From Xylaria sp. FL1777 (lineage: Eukaryota > Ascomycota > Sordariomycetes > Xylariales > Xylariaceae), in contig MU400867.1 in assembly GCA_022578965.1 (NCBI GenBank), forward strand, positions 1 to 30,422: a stretch of DNA of 30,422 nt. Direction: 5' to 3'. Of this stretch, positions 9,248-23,610 are shown in pieces. The translations under genes and the position numbers were made by a program. Positions within the stretch are counted from its first letter, which is position 1. Every line of letters starts with the position of its first letter. The notes under the pieces are model-generated. The model was not told where the DNA came from, ran no database searches, and saw nothing but the letters and a program-made list of their open reading frames with translations.

Positions 9248-12200
9248 TTAAAATATGGCTGCTTTTAGTTTATTTTAATACTTATAATTATATAGTTTTT
9301 TATTTTTATTAGCGTTTTTTGAACAAAGTTAATATTATTTTCTTTTGCTTATTTAGTTCTATAAATTTTTTTTTATTTTTTTTGCTACATTTAAAAGTAG
9401 CTTAAGCTTTAGCACTTATAAAAGCATTATAGCTTTATTAAAACTAGTTTTAGCTTTTTTATATATTTAAATATATAAATAAAAGCTTTTAAAAATACTT
9501 AGCGTTTTTTTTATAAAAGTGCTTATAAAAAGTTTGTACTTTTTTTTTTTTAAACTATTAAGCTTAGCTAAGTTTTATATTTAGCTTATTATACTTAAAA
9601 AAAAAAATATTTGCAAAGGTTTTTATAGCAAAATAACTTTATATTGTTAAAACGTTTTTATATTGCTTATAATATAACTTTTTTAATATAATTGTTAGTT
9701 TTTTTTGCTAAGAACTTTTTTTATGCTTTAAAGTAAAAAGCACTAAAAAAACAAAACAATTAACTTTTAGTTTTTTTTTTAGCGTTTTTTTTTTACTTCG
9801 TATATTTTTAGCGCTTAATAATAAAAAAGCTAACTTATTAAATCTAAAAAAAGTTGCTTTTAGTTTTTTTAAGAAATAATAAAGCTTAGCGTTTATTAAA
9901 AGCAATAAACGTAGATTTTTTTGTAACTTAAAGCTAAAGTGCCTTTTAAAGTTTGCTTTTAAAAATTAAATAAGCTATTTATAACTTTTTTAATTATTAA
10001 TATTTTTTTTTAAATACTAGCTTATTAAGTTATAAAACACGTAATATAAATATAAAGCTTTAATAAACTTACATATATAGTTATTGCGCTAACAAAAGCA
10101 AAAAAGTATAAAATAGCTTAATATAACCCTTATATTAAAATGCTTTATTATTTAATACTTTTGCAATTTTTAAAAAACTTGTTTGTTATTTTTATTAATA
10201 ATATATTTAAAGTTTAAAATATATGCTACTTTTAAAACAGTATTAATAAAAATAGTAATTTAATAATTATTTAAGTAATATTTTATTATAAAATATTTTA
10301 TTTAAAAAGTTGCAGTAATTATTATAGCTTATTTTATGTTTTATTAGTTTATAAAAAAATCTTTTATAAACTAACTATATTTAAATTTAATATTTATTTT
10401 TAAAGCTTTAGCTTTTTTATTTATATATAACTAAAGCAATATGTTTAGCAAAGTTTTTATTTTGTGCTTATTTAGCTATTTTTTAACGTTTAGCTTTATA
10501 AAAACATTTGTAATATAAATAGCTTTAATTTTTTATTTTGTAGTGTTTACTTTATAAAAGTTTTTATAGTAGCTATAAATAGCAAGCTTTTTTTAGTAAT
10601 TTAAATATTTTTGTTTATATTAGTAAGTTTTTTTAATAGCTGTTTGTTATTTTAAAAAAAAAATCTTTAGCTATTGCTTTTTATTATTTTTATGTATTAT
10701 TTTTAAAACTTTACTTAATAAAAAACAATAAGCTAGCTTTTGTTTATTATAAAGCTTTAGTTTATTAAAATGTTTTATGTTATTATTTTTTTAATAATTG
10801 TTTAAAGCTTTTTTTAATAGCAGTTTTTTTAAGAATTCTATAAATAATAACTGCTAAATATTTAGTTTTTATATTGCAGGTTTTTATTTTTTATGTAGTT
10901 TTAGCTTTATTATTAAAACTATTAAATTTTTTACAAATATAACGTTAAACTTATTAAAACAAAAATTATTATTTTTGCAGTGTTTTTTAATTTTAAATAA
11001 ATATTATATTAACATTATAAAACTTTTTATAACTATAAATCTTAATATTTAGTTTGTAGCTTATAAAAATGCCTTTAAATATTTAGTTTTTAGTTTAAGC
11101 ATATAAAATAATGTTTTATTTATGTTTACTAAGCAGTTTTATATAGTAAAGTATACTATAAAAGCTTTTTTTTAAAAATTAAGCGCTTTTTTACTAAACA
11201 ACAAATTAAAAGTATAAAAAACTTTTATTAAAATTATATGTAATATAAACTACTAATATTTTAATGCTTTTTTATTATAATACTTTTTATATATTAAATA
11301 TATTACTTTTTTTTATATTTGTTAAATTAAGTTTAAAAATAAGTTCTAGTAAGTTTTATTATTTTTAAAAAACGCATAGCTAAAATGCTTTTTTAATACT
11401 ACTTTTTTTCTTTTTTTTAAGTTTTTAAAAAACAAACTTTTTATAAAAGTTATTTTTTTTTATATAAAATAAAACTTTAAAACAGACTTTAAAAAAACAT
11501 TAATTAAAAAAAGCAATATATTTTTTAGCTAAACATTTTTTATATTTAGTTTTTTAATTTACAAAAAAAGCTAGCAAGCTAAATATTTTTTATATTTTAA
11601 ATTTTTAATAATTATTAGCTTTTTTTTAAAGCTATTCTTAAAAAGCTATTAGTTCTTAAAAAAAAGCTTTTTATAATTAGCAGTTAAGTTTATATATATA
11701 TGCTTATTTTTTTTTTTTTTTACTTTTTTTTTAAAGTTTGCTATTTTTTATGCTAGTTGCTTATATGCTTTAGTATTAAGTGTTAGCTCTACAAAACTTT
11801 CAAAAAAAAATATTTCTATTTTTAGTTAATTTGCAGTATTAATAACTTCTTTAAAAATAAAAAATATAATAATTAAAAGCATATATATATAATAAAAGCA
11901 ATTTTTAATAATATTTAAGCATATATATATTTTTACTATGTTTTATAATTTAATAAAAAATGCAAGCAAGTTAAAAATTTTAATATAAGTTAAAAATGCA
12001 AAAGTAAATAATATAAAAAGTATAAAATATAAATATTAATATTAGTACTGCTTGCTTTATATAGTTTAATATTTTTAATTGTTAATTTAAGTTATTACTT
12101 TTTAATAATTATAAAATCTCTTAAATATAAATGCTAAAAGCATTTATACTAAATGCAAAAAGTTAAAACTTATTAAATAAATAAAATAGCAAAATTAAAT

Positions 12201-14849
12201 ATAAATAAAAAATTTAATAAAGCAAATATAATAAAAAAAAAGCCAAAATATGTATTTTTAAACTAATATACCTTTTTTTTATAAACTTATTATACTATTT
12301 TTAATTTATTAATTAATTATTTTATTACTAAAATAAATTATTAATTATTAAATGCTTTTATAACAATTATTTTTTATATATTTATACTAGTATTAATTAA
12401 AAAATAAGCAAATAAAATAGTTTTAGTTAGCTAAATAGTTACTTTTTAACTTTTTTTTAATATATTTATAACTTATTTTTTTTAAACATTTATTACTACT
12501 AATAGTAAAATAAATAACTTAAGCTTTAGTAAATATAAAAAAGAAGCTTATTTTTTTTTTTAATTTGTTTTTTTTTAAGTAGTTTTAAAGCTTAAATCTT
12601 TTCTGCAATTTTTTTCTTTAATGCTTAAGTTTTTAAATCACTTAAATTACGCTTTTATTATAAAGTTTTCGTTTTTAAATAGCATAATTAATGCTTGCTT
12701 AATTAAGCACTTAAAAAACAATTCTTGCGTTATTAATAAAGTTTTAAACAATTAAAAAATATTATAGCAGTTAACTAATATTTAAAAAATTAATACTGTT
12801 TAGCTAATAAATAGTTATACTTATAATATTTAAAAAGTTAAGTCTATTAATAAATAGCAAAATATATATACTTTTTTTTTTTTTAAATTTTGTTTTTTTT
12901 ATTTAGCTAACTTTTTTTGTTTTATATAATTAAACACTAAGCTATTTGCAAATTAAAATTTTTAGTAATAATGCTAGCAATAAATATGTTTAATAAAAAG
13001 TTAGTTATAATTTTTTTTATATATGCTATATAAATTAATATATTTAAGCTAACTTTAGCTAAATAAAAAAGCAAAAGTATTTAAAATCTTGCTTATTATA
13101 TATAAAAGCAACTAAAAGTAGTTTTTAAAGCAAATATATATATTAAATTTTTTATAACTTCTGTTAATTTATAGTTATATTTATATAACTGTTTAAAATA
13201 CAAAATGTTATACTTTATAAGCATTATAAACAATTATTAATAATAGCTAAAAGCAAAAAATATATAAAGCTTTATTTTTTTTTTTTTTGCTATACTATTT
13301 TAAAATAAAAGTTTAATATATATACTAACTGCACGTTTATTATTTAATTACAAAACTATTTATTTTATAAGTTTAAAAGTAATATAGCTAAATATTTTAA
13401 AGCTAGTATAATAATTATAGCAATTAAAAAAAATTTTATGCTTAAAAACTTTAAAGAACAAATAGTTTTAACTAAAAATACTTTTATTTGCTTAACTAAA
13501 AAAAAAACTAAATTAAAATATAAATTAAAACGTTTTTTTTAAGCTAATTTTATTGCTTAACTTATTAAAAGTAATATTAGTAAACAATAATTTAATATTG
13601 CTTAAAAAATTAGCATAATGCTTAAGTATTTAAAAAAATAGCTAAAAAAATAAATCAAATAAATTACATAAAGTAAAATAAAATAAAAAAAATTAAACAA
13701 TTTGCTTATATAGCAATATTTTTTTTAATATAATTTATAATTATTTTTTTTTATTATATAACTTATAAATTTTTTTTTAAGCGTAATAAATAAAAAAAAA
13801 ATAGTTATTATATAAAAAGTTAAGTTATAACATTTATAAAAGCAAATATATAAAACTTCTGTAATAAAAAAATCAAAAATATATAAAATAAAAATTATTA
13901 ATACTAAATCGTTAAATCTTTTTTTGTTTTTTTTTTAGTTTTTATTTTTTTAGCTTTATATAATTAAATAATTTTGCTTAATTTTTTATAGTAAAGTTTT
14001 GTTTTTGTTAAGCTTGCTTTAAACTTTGCTTAAATGTTTGCTGTTTTATTAAATGCTTATTATTGCTTAATAGTAGCTTTAAATTATTACTAGTAGTTTA
14101 AACGTATAAAGTATAAACTAGTAACTTTTTAAAGTATAATAATAGTATTTTTTGCTTTTTAGTAGTTTTAAGGTTTTTATTAAATATTAAATAATTTAAA
14201 CTAAAAGCAAAAAAAGCTATTTAGTTTTAAATAAAAGTAATAAAGCAATTAAAAGTAAAAAAACTTATGTATAAATATTAGTGCAATAAAATAAACTTAA
14301 ATAGTTAAAATTAATAAGCAGTTTTTATTTTTGTTTTTTTTGTTTTTACGTATTTTTAAAAAAAAGCAATAATAATTTATACTAAAATTAAGCTATTTAG
14401 CTATTTAAAAAACGTTAAAATAAAATAAAGACTTATATTTTTAGCATAATAATAAAAAGGGTACTAATAAACTAGCTGCTATAAAACTAATAAATATAAA
14501 ACTAATAAAAAAAAAGCTATAAAAAATACGCTTAGTTTTAAGCGAAAAAAAATAATTTTATATATTATAACTTAATTATATAAACTTATATAATTAGTAA
14601 AAATAAAAAACAAAACAATTAATAAAAAAACAAAAAGTAAAAAAAAAAAAATCTATTGTTTTAGCTTTTGTTAGTTATTACTTTTTAAAGCGCTTTATAA
14701 TATAATAGCTAAAAAAATAAAGTAAGCTATTATATTTTTTAGTATTTAAGATATTTAAAGCGCTAAAAGTTATACTATAGCTTTTATAAACTTAAAAAGC
14801 TTTTATAACTTGTTATATTTTTTTTATTTTTTATAGCTTAATTATTATA
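9248..14849. other. Unexplained 5.6 kb downstream of pol inside element B
   Basis: No conserved domain could be read on either strand. On the minus strand 9708-9905 is open for about 65 codons (starts at TTG, not ATG). It is lysine/leucine-rich and not recognised. From about 9.3 to 13.2 kb the plus strand is T-rich. From about 13.5 to 14.7 kb it becomes A-rich, a switch that may mark an internal boundary such as a nested element. I found no inner LTR pair or target duplication by eye. Confidence 0.35.
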
Positions 14850-17800
14850 ACTTTAATTATTAAAGGCTTTATTATTTTAGTTTAGTTTTTAATAAATAGC
14901 TATAGTACTAATAATTTATATATTAAAATTAAAATTTTTTAGTTTTTAGTACTTTTAGTTATTTTATATAAATTGCTTTAATTTTTTAAAAAAAAACAAC
15001 TTTTTTAATTTTTTGCTAGTTAGTTTTATTAATTAGTATTATTTATAATTAATATTTTTTTTAATTTTATAAAAGCTAATTTATTTATATAGCAGCTTTT
15101 TGTTATTAAACTTATTTATTAAAAGTATAGTATTATAAAAAAAAACAAAAAAGCTTTTTTTAAATAATTGCTTAATTTTATAAGCGTTTTTTTAAAATTT
15201 AGCTTTTGCAGCTAATTTTCTTTTTTTAATTATAATTGCTTTAACTTTTATAACATTTTAGTTATAGTATTTTAGCTGCTTAATTTTAGCTTTAATAAAA
15301 TTTTTGTAAAAAGCAATATTTTATTATTTAATTACTTTTTATATTAGTATTATATTTTTTACTAGCAAAATTAGCATTTTTTTATATATTAGCTTATATA
15401 AATTGCAGCTATAGTAGTACATAAAAGTATAATCTGCTTATATTATTAAGTTTAAATATTTTAGCTAATTTTTTTTAGTTTTATTTATTACTTATATAAA
15501 GCTTTTTTTTATTAGCTTATAGCTTTTTTTAATAAAGCTTTAAGCTTAAAAATAATAAGCTAAATTATAATTTATTTTATAGCTTAAAATATTTATTATG
15601 TTTTTTATTTTTTTTTTAAATTTAAAGCTATTATTATATTTAATTTTTATAAGAACTTTATACTAAAATATAATCTTTTCTTTAATAAATTTAAGTATTT
15701 TTAAAAAATTTACGTGTTTTAAAAGTTTAGCTTTTAAATAAGTTGTTATTTTGCATTTTGCTTTTATAATAGCTTTAAATCTATTGTTTAATAGTATAGT
15801 TTATATATTTATAACTTAAAAAACTAAAAAATTCAAAAAATAATTAAAACAGTATTTTTTAGTTCTTTTGCTATTTGTAAATTTTTAGCAATTAAAACAA
15901 CTAACAATTGTAATATAAACATTTTAATAAAGGCCTTTTTAATAATATTTTTAAGTTATTTATTAAGTTATAAATATTTAGCTTTTATAAGTTATTTTTT
16001 TATAGTTTTTTTTAATAAAAGCTTTTTAGGTTTTTTTATTATTTATAACCTTTTTTAGTATTTTTTTAAATTTTGCTTTTTTTTAAAAAATAAACTTATT
16101 AATAAAAAATTTAAAAGCTTTTTTTTTAAAGTAATTTTGTTTTTTTTTTGTTATAAGTTCTTTTAAAACTTGCTTAAAAACAAAATATTTAGTAATTTAC
16201 TTGCTTTTTTTGCTTTAATTTTTTTTTAAGTATAATAAAAGTTCTATTTTTTAGTATACTAAGCTTTTAATTAATTAATTGCTTAATTTTTTATATGTAA
16301 TAATAATAATTATTATATATAGTTAAAAATTAATAAAATTTTCTATATTTTCTTTTTAATAATTATTTAACTTATTTAATAGCTTAAAAAGTTTTTTAAA
16401 AAGCTTATTAATAGCTATATGTTTTTTTTTTAGCATATAGTAAAATATAAAATCAAAAGTTTTTATATATGCTATTTATTTTATTAATTAAGTATTTAGC
16501 AATACTAAAAATTTATTATTTAGCTATATTATAAAAACTTTTGCATTAGTTTTTAAATAAAACGTAATTTTATAAAAATAATTTTATAACTTTTAAAAAG
16601 TTTTAATAATAATAAGCTTTTTTAGTTTTATAACATTATATTTTTTTTTAAGGCTTTTTTATGTTTTAAACTTATATTTTGCTAGTTTAATAGCTTTATT
16701 AACTTTTTAGCATAAAATAGCGCTTTAGCTAGTTTTAAAAACATTTATTTTTAGCTAAATAAGTTTTTTTATATAATTAAAAGTAATAAAAATAAAAGCT
16801 ATTATAATAGCTTTTTAAAGCTTTTTTATAGCTTTTTTTTATAGTTCTTTAAAGCAAAACAGTTTATTTTTTTATAATAAAATTATTAATAGTTTTATAA
16901 TTATAATATACTTTTATATTTATATTTAGTAGTATACTGTTATTTTTAAAAAAGACTGTATTTCTGTAATATTTTTGCAAGTTTTTTACTTGAAAATTTT
17001 TATTATTTTTGCTTTTATTAAGCTTTTATTATTAATGCTACATATATAGCTAATTATTTTAGTTGTTTGTTTTGCTTATTTGCTTTTAAGTATGCTAGCT
17101 ATAATTTTAGCTAGCTTAAAATTAAGCAGTATAACATTAAAATTTTTAAAATGCTTTAATATAAACTACTTAATTTTTAAAGCAACTTTATAATTATTAT
17201 ATTTAATAATAAGTTTTTTAATTATTATATTATTAAAAAAAGGTTTATACTTTATTAATAATATATTATATAAAACTTTTAATAATACTTTTAAAAATTA
17301 AACTATTAAATTTATTGCTTTTTGTAAAAAAATAGTTATTTAAAAAAAGCTTATTAATATAAAAAAAGCAATTATTGCTTAGCTAAAAATAAAAAGTAGT
17401 ATTTAATTGTATTTTAAAAATAAATTAACTACAAAAATTACTTTATATATTGCAAACTTTTTAAAGAATTTATTATAGCTTTAAAAAAAATTAGCATTAC
17501 ATATAATAACTACGTTTATTTTTATAGCTAAATTAATTAATTAAACCTTTTTATTTTTTTTTTGCATTAAAAACTAAGCGTTATAATACAAACTATAAGC
17601 TTTTTTAAGAATGCTATATTTAAGTTAAGTTTTTAAAACCTTTATAGTAATATTTTTTAAAAGTTTAAAAATCAAAATGCTGCAAACTTGCTATGCTTTA
17701 TAAAAAACTGTTTTAATTTTATAAAAAAAAAAAATCTTATTATATATTTTTTTTATTTTAAAAAAGTTTTAAAAAAGTGCTATTTTTTTGCAATACTATA

Positions 17801-17960
17801 TTTTAGTTAGTAATGCTGCTTTTTATTAAATAAAGTTAATTATATAAAGCTTTTCTAAAAAAACAGCTAGTTGTTTAATAGTTAGTTAAGTGCTTTTAAA
17901 AATAATACTAAAACATAAATATATGTTTTAATAAATGCTATTTTATTAAAATAACGCAAA
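14850..17960 (-). pseudogene. Pol relic of element B (reverse transcriptase - RNase H - integrase)
   Basis: One minus-strand register covers the whole stretch. RT (about 17,650 down to 17,000): FLMQKKNKKV-LIN, then INVVIICNANFF-SYNKF and FVVNLFLKYN-I. The catalytic block is KPFFNNIII with the two Asp codons changed to Asn at 17,229-17,234. Connection/RNase H (about 16,990-16,350): ITEIQSFLKITVYY, KSLKKKYNVIKLKK, FYLKTNAKVFII-LNN and IAYIKTFDF, in the order of the GIxVYYR...ExkYxAxxLE...ETD family. Integrase (about 16,120-15,480): SCFNC zinc-binding end, KCKITTYLKAKLLK, then IKYNNSFKF (Asp as Asn at 15,633-15,635). A later YYF-A-SFIKKSYK replaces the HxQxxGxxER-type Glu block, with Glu as Lys at about 15,528. 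C-terminal part to about 14.9 kb. Dozens of TAA/TAG stops; inactive. Confidence 0.9.
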
Positions 17961-20900
17961 ATCTTTTAAGTAATAGCTTGTTTTTTTTAAAGCTTGCTTT
18001 TTTTACTTATAAAATCTAAGTAAAACAGTACTATTAAATAGTACGTTATCTTTAAAATAAATCTTTTTATTTTTTGTTTTATATATTATATTTAAAATTA
18101 TTGTTTTACTTTTTATTAATTTGTTAATTTTTAAAGCTTAAAAAGTTAATAATACTTAAGTTAAAGTTATAATTAAGTTATATTTACTTTTTAATTTATA
18201 TATAAAATTTTTAGTTTTTACAATTATTAATTTTTTAGCATTTTTTTGCTTTAGCGTTTTTTTTATTGCAACTAAAAGTATTTTAAGTAGTTAATTATTA
18301 TTAAAAACAATATAAACTTTTTTATTGTTTTATATTCTTAAATTTTCGAAAAGTTCAATATTTTGTATAAAAAAAATTAAAAAAACTACTAACGTTATAT
18401 TATTATATAGGTTTTAATTTTTTTAAAAGTTTATATTTGTATACTTTTTTAAACTATATTTTTTTAATTTTTTTTTTGCCTTTTTTTACTAATTGTTAAA
18501 TTTTTTATTTAAAGTTTAGTATTTTTGTACTTTTTATAGCTTATTTGCTAAGCTAGTAATTTAGCAAATATATATTAGTTTTTTAGTTGCTAATATTTTT
18601 AAGCCTTTAAACTTAATTCTTTAATATAGTTTATTATTAATATAATAATCTAGCTTATTTTAAGTATTATATTAGCTATTATATAAAAGCTTTAAAAATA
18701 TAAACTTATTTAAAACTTTATAATAAAGTTTATTTTTAGCAATAAAAAATAAATAGCTTGTTTTTTGCTAACTATATATAGCAAAAAAAGCAGCAACTTT
18801 TTATTTATTTAAATAGTAGTTTTTAAGTATTTTATATATTTAACTAAATTGTTAGTTTAGTTAAATTTTTTTTAAGTTATATTTATATTTTTAGTAATAA
18901 AGCCGTTTTTATTAATAAATAAGTTTATAATAATACTAAACTATATTTTAAAATTAATAATTCTAGTAATATCTTTTTTATAAATTTTATTTTTTATTTT
19001 TATAGTAAGCTTTAAGCAAAGCTATATATATTTTTTTAGTTTTATAATGCTTAAAAATATAGCTAAAATATTTTGCAATTTTAGCAGTAAAGCTAACATA
19101 AAGTATAAATTTAAAAAGCTTAAGTATTTTTAGTTAAAATAATTTATTAAGCTTAAGTTTTTTTTATTATAAAATCTATACTTTAATGTTTTTTTAGATA
19201 AGTTTAAACTATTACTGCTAATATAATTGTTATACTTTTTATAAATCTTTATTTTAAAGAAGTTAAAAGTTTAGTTAGCGCTTTTTAAAACTGTTAATAT
19301 TAGCTGCGTTAGCTTTTTAAGCTTTTTTTCTTTTTTTAGTACTACTAGTATAAAATTAGCACAAAACTAAAGTCTAGTTAAAAATACTACTTTTTTTAAA
19401 AGCAGCATAAATATAATAATTAATAACTTTTGTTTTTTTAGGTTATTTTTAAATAACAAATATATAGTATTACATTAGTTTAAAATCTTAAAAAGCATTT
19501 TATTAAACTTTAGCTTATTTTTTAATGTTTAAAAATCTAAAGTAATATAAGCAAAAAACAACATTACTTAATTATTTTATTAGTTTTAATCGTAAAAAAC
19601 TTTTATTATTTTATAGCATTGCTTATTTAAAAAAGCAGTTATAAAACTAAATTAAAACATATAAATATATATAATAAAACTGTTATATTTTATTTTTTTA
19701 TTTATTTATACTATTAAATAGTTTAATAAAAAGCTAGTTTTATAAATACTATTTAATAATTTATGCTTACTAAGCTAACTAATTAATTATAATACTAGCT
19801 AAAAACTTTTTTATGCTTTTTTAACTGCTAGTTATTAAAATTTTATATTATTTTTTAAAAAATTTACGCTTTTATAAAAAAAAGCATTTTTTATGTTTAT
19901 TTAAGTTAAAATTTTCTGCAATAAAGTTTTTAGTTAAGCTTTATATTTTAACTTGTTGCTTTTTTTTTTTAAAATAAGTTATAACATATTTAATTTAATT
20001 TGCTAATTTAAACTTTTATTAAAGTTATTTAAAAGTAATAATATTATTTTTAGCATTAGCTTAAGTATTTTTGTTACTTTAAAATATAACTTAGCTTTTA
20101 TTTAAGCAATTATTTAAATAAAAACATTAAAATACTTTAAAACTTTTAATATAAAGTTTCTAAAAATAATATTTGTTTTTTTGTTTAAAAAATCTTTAAA
20201 CTTTTTAGCTTATATTTTTTTAAATTTTAAGCTTTTTTCTATAAGTTTTGCTTTTTAGATTTCTTAAAGCTTTTAACAATTAAAACTTTTTAGTTTTAAT
20301 AAAATACTTTGCTTATAAAAATTGTTATTTATTTATATATTTTTAATATTAAGCTAAATAAAAAACTTATTATTATTTAAATAAATCTTTTTAATTATTT
20401 AATTTATAAAAGGCTTTTTTTTTTGTTTTTTAGGTTTTTTTTTACTTTTTATTTAATAAAAAGCAGCTTTTTTAATTAAAAGCTTATAACAATTAGTTTA
20501 AAACATATTTACGCTAATTTTTTTGCTTAATATATAGCTTTATAAAACTTTAGTATTATTTATGTTATAAAAAGTGCTTTATATAAAGTTTTAATTAGTT
20601 ATAATAAAGCTATTATTTAGTTTGCTATTTATTAAATCGTTTTTTTTAACATTGCAAGCTTTTATTAGTTTTATTTTATAAAGCATACTAGTTTAATTAT
20701 TAATTTTTTTATTTAAAAATTAGTTTAGCTGCTTATTATTTAGCTAATAAAGTCTTTTTTCTTTTTAACTTTTTTGTTTGCTTTTTATTTTAGCATTTAG
20801 ATCTTTATTATTTAAAATAAAGTCTTTTTTCTGTAGTTAATAATAAGCTTTTTGCTTAAGCAATTTATTATTGCTTAAAATAAAATTATATATTTATTTT

Positions 20901-23610
20901 ATTGTAGCATTAAAAATTTCTTTTTTATTTTTGCTAATTTTTATAACTTTAAAAAGAACTTTTATGCATTTAAAGCTTGCAAAAAATTCTAGCTCTTTTA
21001 AGCACTATTTAAAGTTCTAATATATAATGTTTTCTTTTTTTAATTTATAAGCAAAGCTATACTTATAAACATAATAATTATTTATGCTATATTTTTAATA
21101 AATAGTTTTTTTTACTAAATAAAGATTATTTAATTTTACTTGTTATAAAAAATTAAACAATTGTTTGCTTTGTTTTTATTTTTTAAAGTTATATTTACTT
21201 CTTTATAAATATTTAAAAATTATAGCATTAATACTAAACATTTGCTTTTTTAATAAGTTTATGTTAATTTTGTAATACTATAATATTTATAGTTTTTAAT
21301 TAATTAGTTAAACATACTAATTTTGCAGTTTTTTTAGCATTTTTTTTAGTTTTTTTTTTATAATTGCTATATTTTCTTGTTTTAATTTTAACTACTATAT
21401 TTGTTTAGTAATATTATCCATATTTTAGTTATAAGCAAAATATTAAGCTAATTTTACTTGTTATTTTTTAATAATAACTGTTTTAGCAGCTAATATAATT
21501 ATATTAATAGTTAGCTTAATAATATTAATAGCAATATATAAAAGCTTATTAAAATTATAATTATATAAATAATTAACTTTTTTTTATGCTTTACGTGCTT
21601 TTTTTGTTTTTTTAAAATAAAAATCCAGCTTAAACTTTTTATTAATTTAGTTATTTAATATTTTATAAAAGTTTTTATAAAACATCTTGTTTAAATTATT
21701 ATATAACTTTTTAAAGAACTTTATTATTTTATTAATAATATCTTAATTTAGCTTTTTAAGCAAACCTTAAATAAATTAAAAATTAAAGTAGTAATTTCTT
21801 TAAGCTTTAATATTTTTAGTATATACTTAATGCTAAAAAAAGTAAGTTTTAAAATTAGTAAAATATATAGCTTTTAAGCAAGCTTTAAAATTTTATAATA
21901 TAGCAATAATAAACTTATTTTGCTTAAAGTTTTAAAGCTTAAACTTTTGCTTAAGCAGTTTATAAGCTTTAATTTATAATAAATAATCTTTTAGTATTAT
22001 TTTTATTATTCTTTTTATTTAAAAAGTATTATAATAAATAAAAACTTATTTAATTTTATTAATATTTTTAAAACACTTTGCGTAAAAAAAAACATTTAAA
22101 TTATTTAGCTATTTGCTTACTTTTAATTTATTAAACAATAAATACTAGTTTAACCTTAAGTTAAAAAGTATAAATAATAGCTTAATTTTAGCATTATACT
22201 TATTATTAAAATAGCTTAAGCTAAATAAAGTTGCTTTAATACCTTTTAAAAACAATAAGCTAATTATTTTTATTTTTTTTATTTATAAGTAGTTTTAATA
22301 TTTTTTATATATTAAAGTAAAAAAATCTAATAATTTTTTATAGCTAAATTACTTAACTAAGCTATAGTTCTTAAATTTTTAAGCTATATAATAAATCAAA
22401 ATAAAGTTTATATAAAAATAACAAAAAAAATAAGCTATAAAAAATAATAAAAATAAGCTAAAAAAAATAATAAAAGTAAACTAAGTAAAAATGTAAGTTT
22501 AAAAAAAAAAAAAGTATAAAGTATTAAAAGTTTCTAAGTATTTTAAATATTTAAGTTTTTTTGTGCTATTTCTTTAAATTTTTTTTTTAAGAAACTTAAT
22601 AATTTTTTTTGTTTGCATTTATAAAAACTGCTAGCTTATTTTTTATAGCTTTTTAAGTTTTTCTTTAGATGCCTTTATATTTTTGTTTTTTATGCGCTTT
22701 TATTTTTTTGTATACTTTATAGCGTTTAGTTTTTTTGTTTTTTAGTTTAGCTTGCTTTATTTTGTGTAAGTTTTATTAAGCAAGCTTTATTTTTTTATAG
22801 CTTTTTACTTATAAAAGTAGTATGCTTTTTTTTTTTTTTTAAAGCTTTTTTATTTAATAATAAGTGCTATAAAAAAATAATAGCTGCGTTTTATGTAAAA
22901 TCTTTAAGCAATAACTAGCTTATACCTAAAAAACCTTGCTTTTTATTTCCTAATAAAAAACTATATTAGCTTAAAAAACAAAATATATTTTTAATTATTA
23001 ATAGCTTTATATATTAATATGTAAACTTAAACTTATTTAGTATAAATAAGCGTTAAATTTGCTTGCATTATAGCTTTTAAAAGTTTTAGCAACTTTTATT
23101 CTTTTTTAAGCCCGTTTTTTGTTTTTTTTTGCTTACATAAAAACAATTATGCTTTTTTTTTTATAAAGCATTAGCTTTTTAGCAAAAATTCTTTTTTTTT
23201 AGCTTTTTAAAAGTTTTTAATAAACAGTTTTTTAGCTGCGCTATTTTAAAAATTATGCTAGCATTTTAACACTTAATTGTTGTTTTGCTAAAAAAAATAA
23301 AAGCGTTTTGCAAACTAAACCAAAAAAAACAGTTTAATATTTTTATATGTTTGTTTTAAGCTTTAATAATTAAAAGCTGCTAGCTTAAACGTTTGTTGTT
23401 AATTATAACTAAACTGCTTACGCTAAATAAGCTTTGCTTATTACTAGCTAAAGCAGCTAAATATAATATATTATGTTCTGCTTATAAAAATTATAGCAAT
23501 TAATAAATAAATAAATTAAATATATAAGTTAGCAATAATAAATTGCCTGTTTATTAGTTTTATAGTATTATTTATAGTAAATAAAAAATTAGCTTTACTA
23601 AAAACACTAA
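17961..23610 (-). pseudogene. Probable gag/protease part and leader of element B, poorly resolved
   Basis: Upstream of RT the minus strand still reads like the pol N-terminus to about 17.96 kb (for example TIKQLAVFLEKLY near 17.86 kb). Beyond that only scattered stop-poor pieces are visible. One is an ATG at 21,421 followed by MDNITKQI--LKLKQENIAI, a charged, coiled-coil-like stretch. Another is a lysine/glutamine-rich part near 22.6-22.8 kb. A possible aspartic-protease-like piece near 19.2 kb (S-N-S-L-N-L) is too weak to assert. No zinc knuckle could be placed. Position between 5' LTR and RT argues for gag and protease, but a leader of this size is unusual. Confidence 0.4.
23593..23610 (-). 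promoter_or_regulatory. Candidate primer-binding site of element B
   Basis: Read on the minus strand, the bases after the 5' LTR are TTAGTGTTTTTAGTAAAG. A primer-binding site usually starts with TGG two or so bases inside. TAG at the second base could be a mutated TGG. No tRNA can be assigned. Confidence 0.25.

Noticed and set aside
9708..9905. Real gene of 65 codons on the minus strand
   Set aside because: It starts at TTG, has no recognisable domain and lies in decayed element B DNA; noted only as an open stretch.
19160..19260. Aspartic protease active site in element B
   Set aside because: S-N-S-L-N-L-like residues appear but in a different register from pol, and flanking residues do not match well enough.
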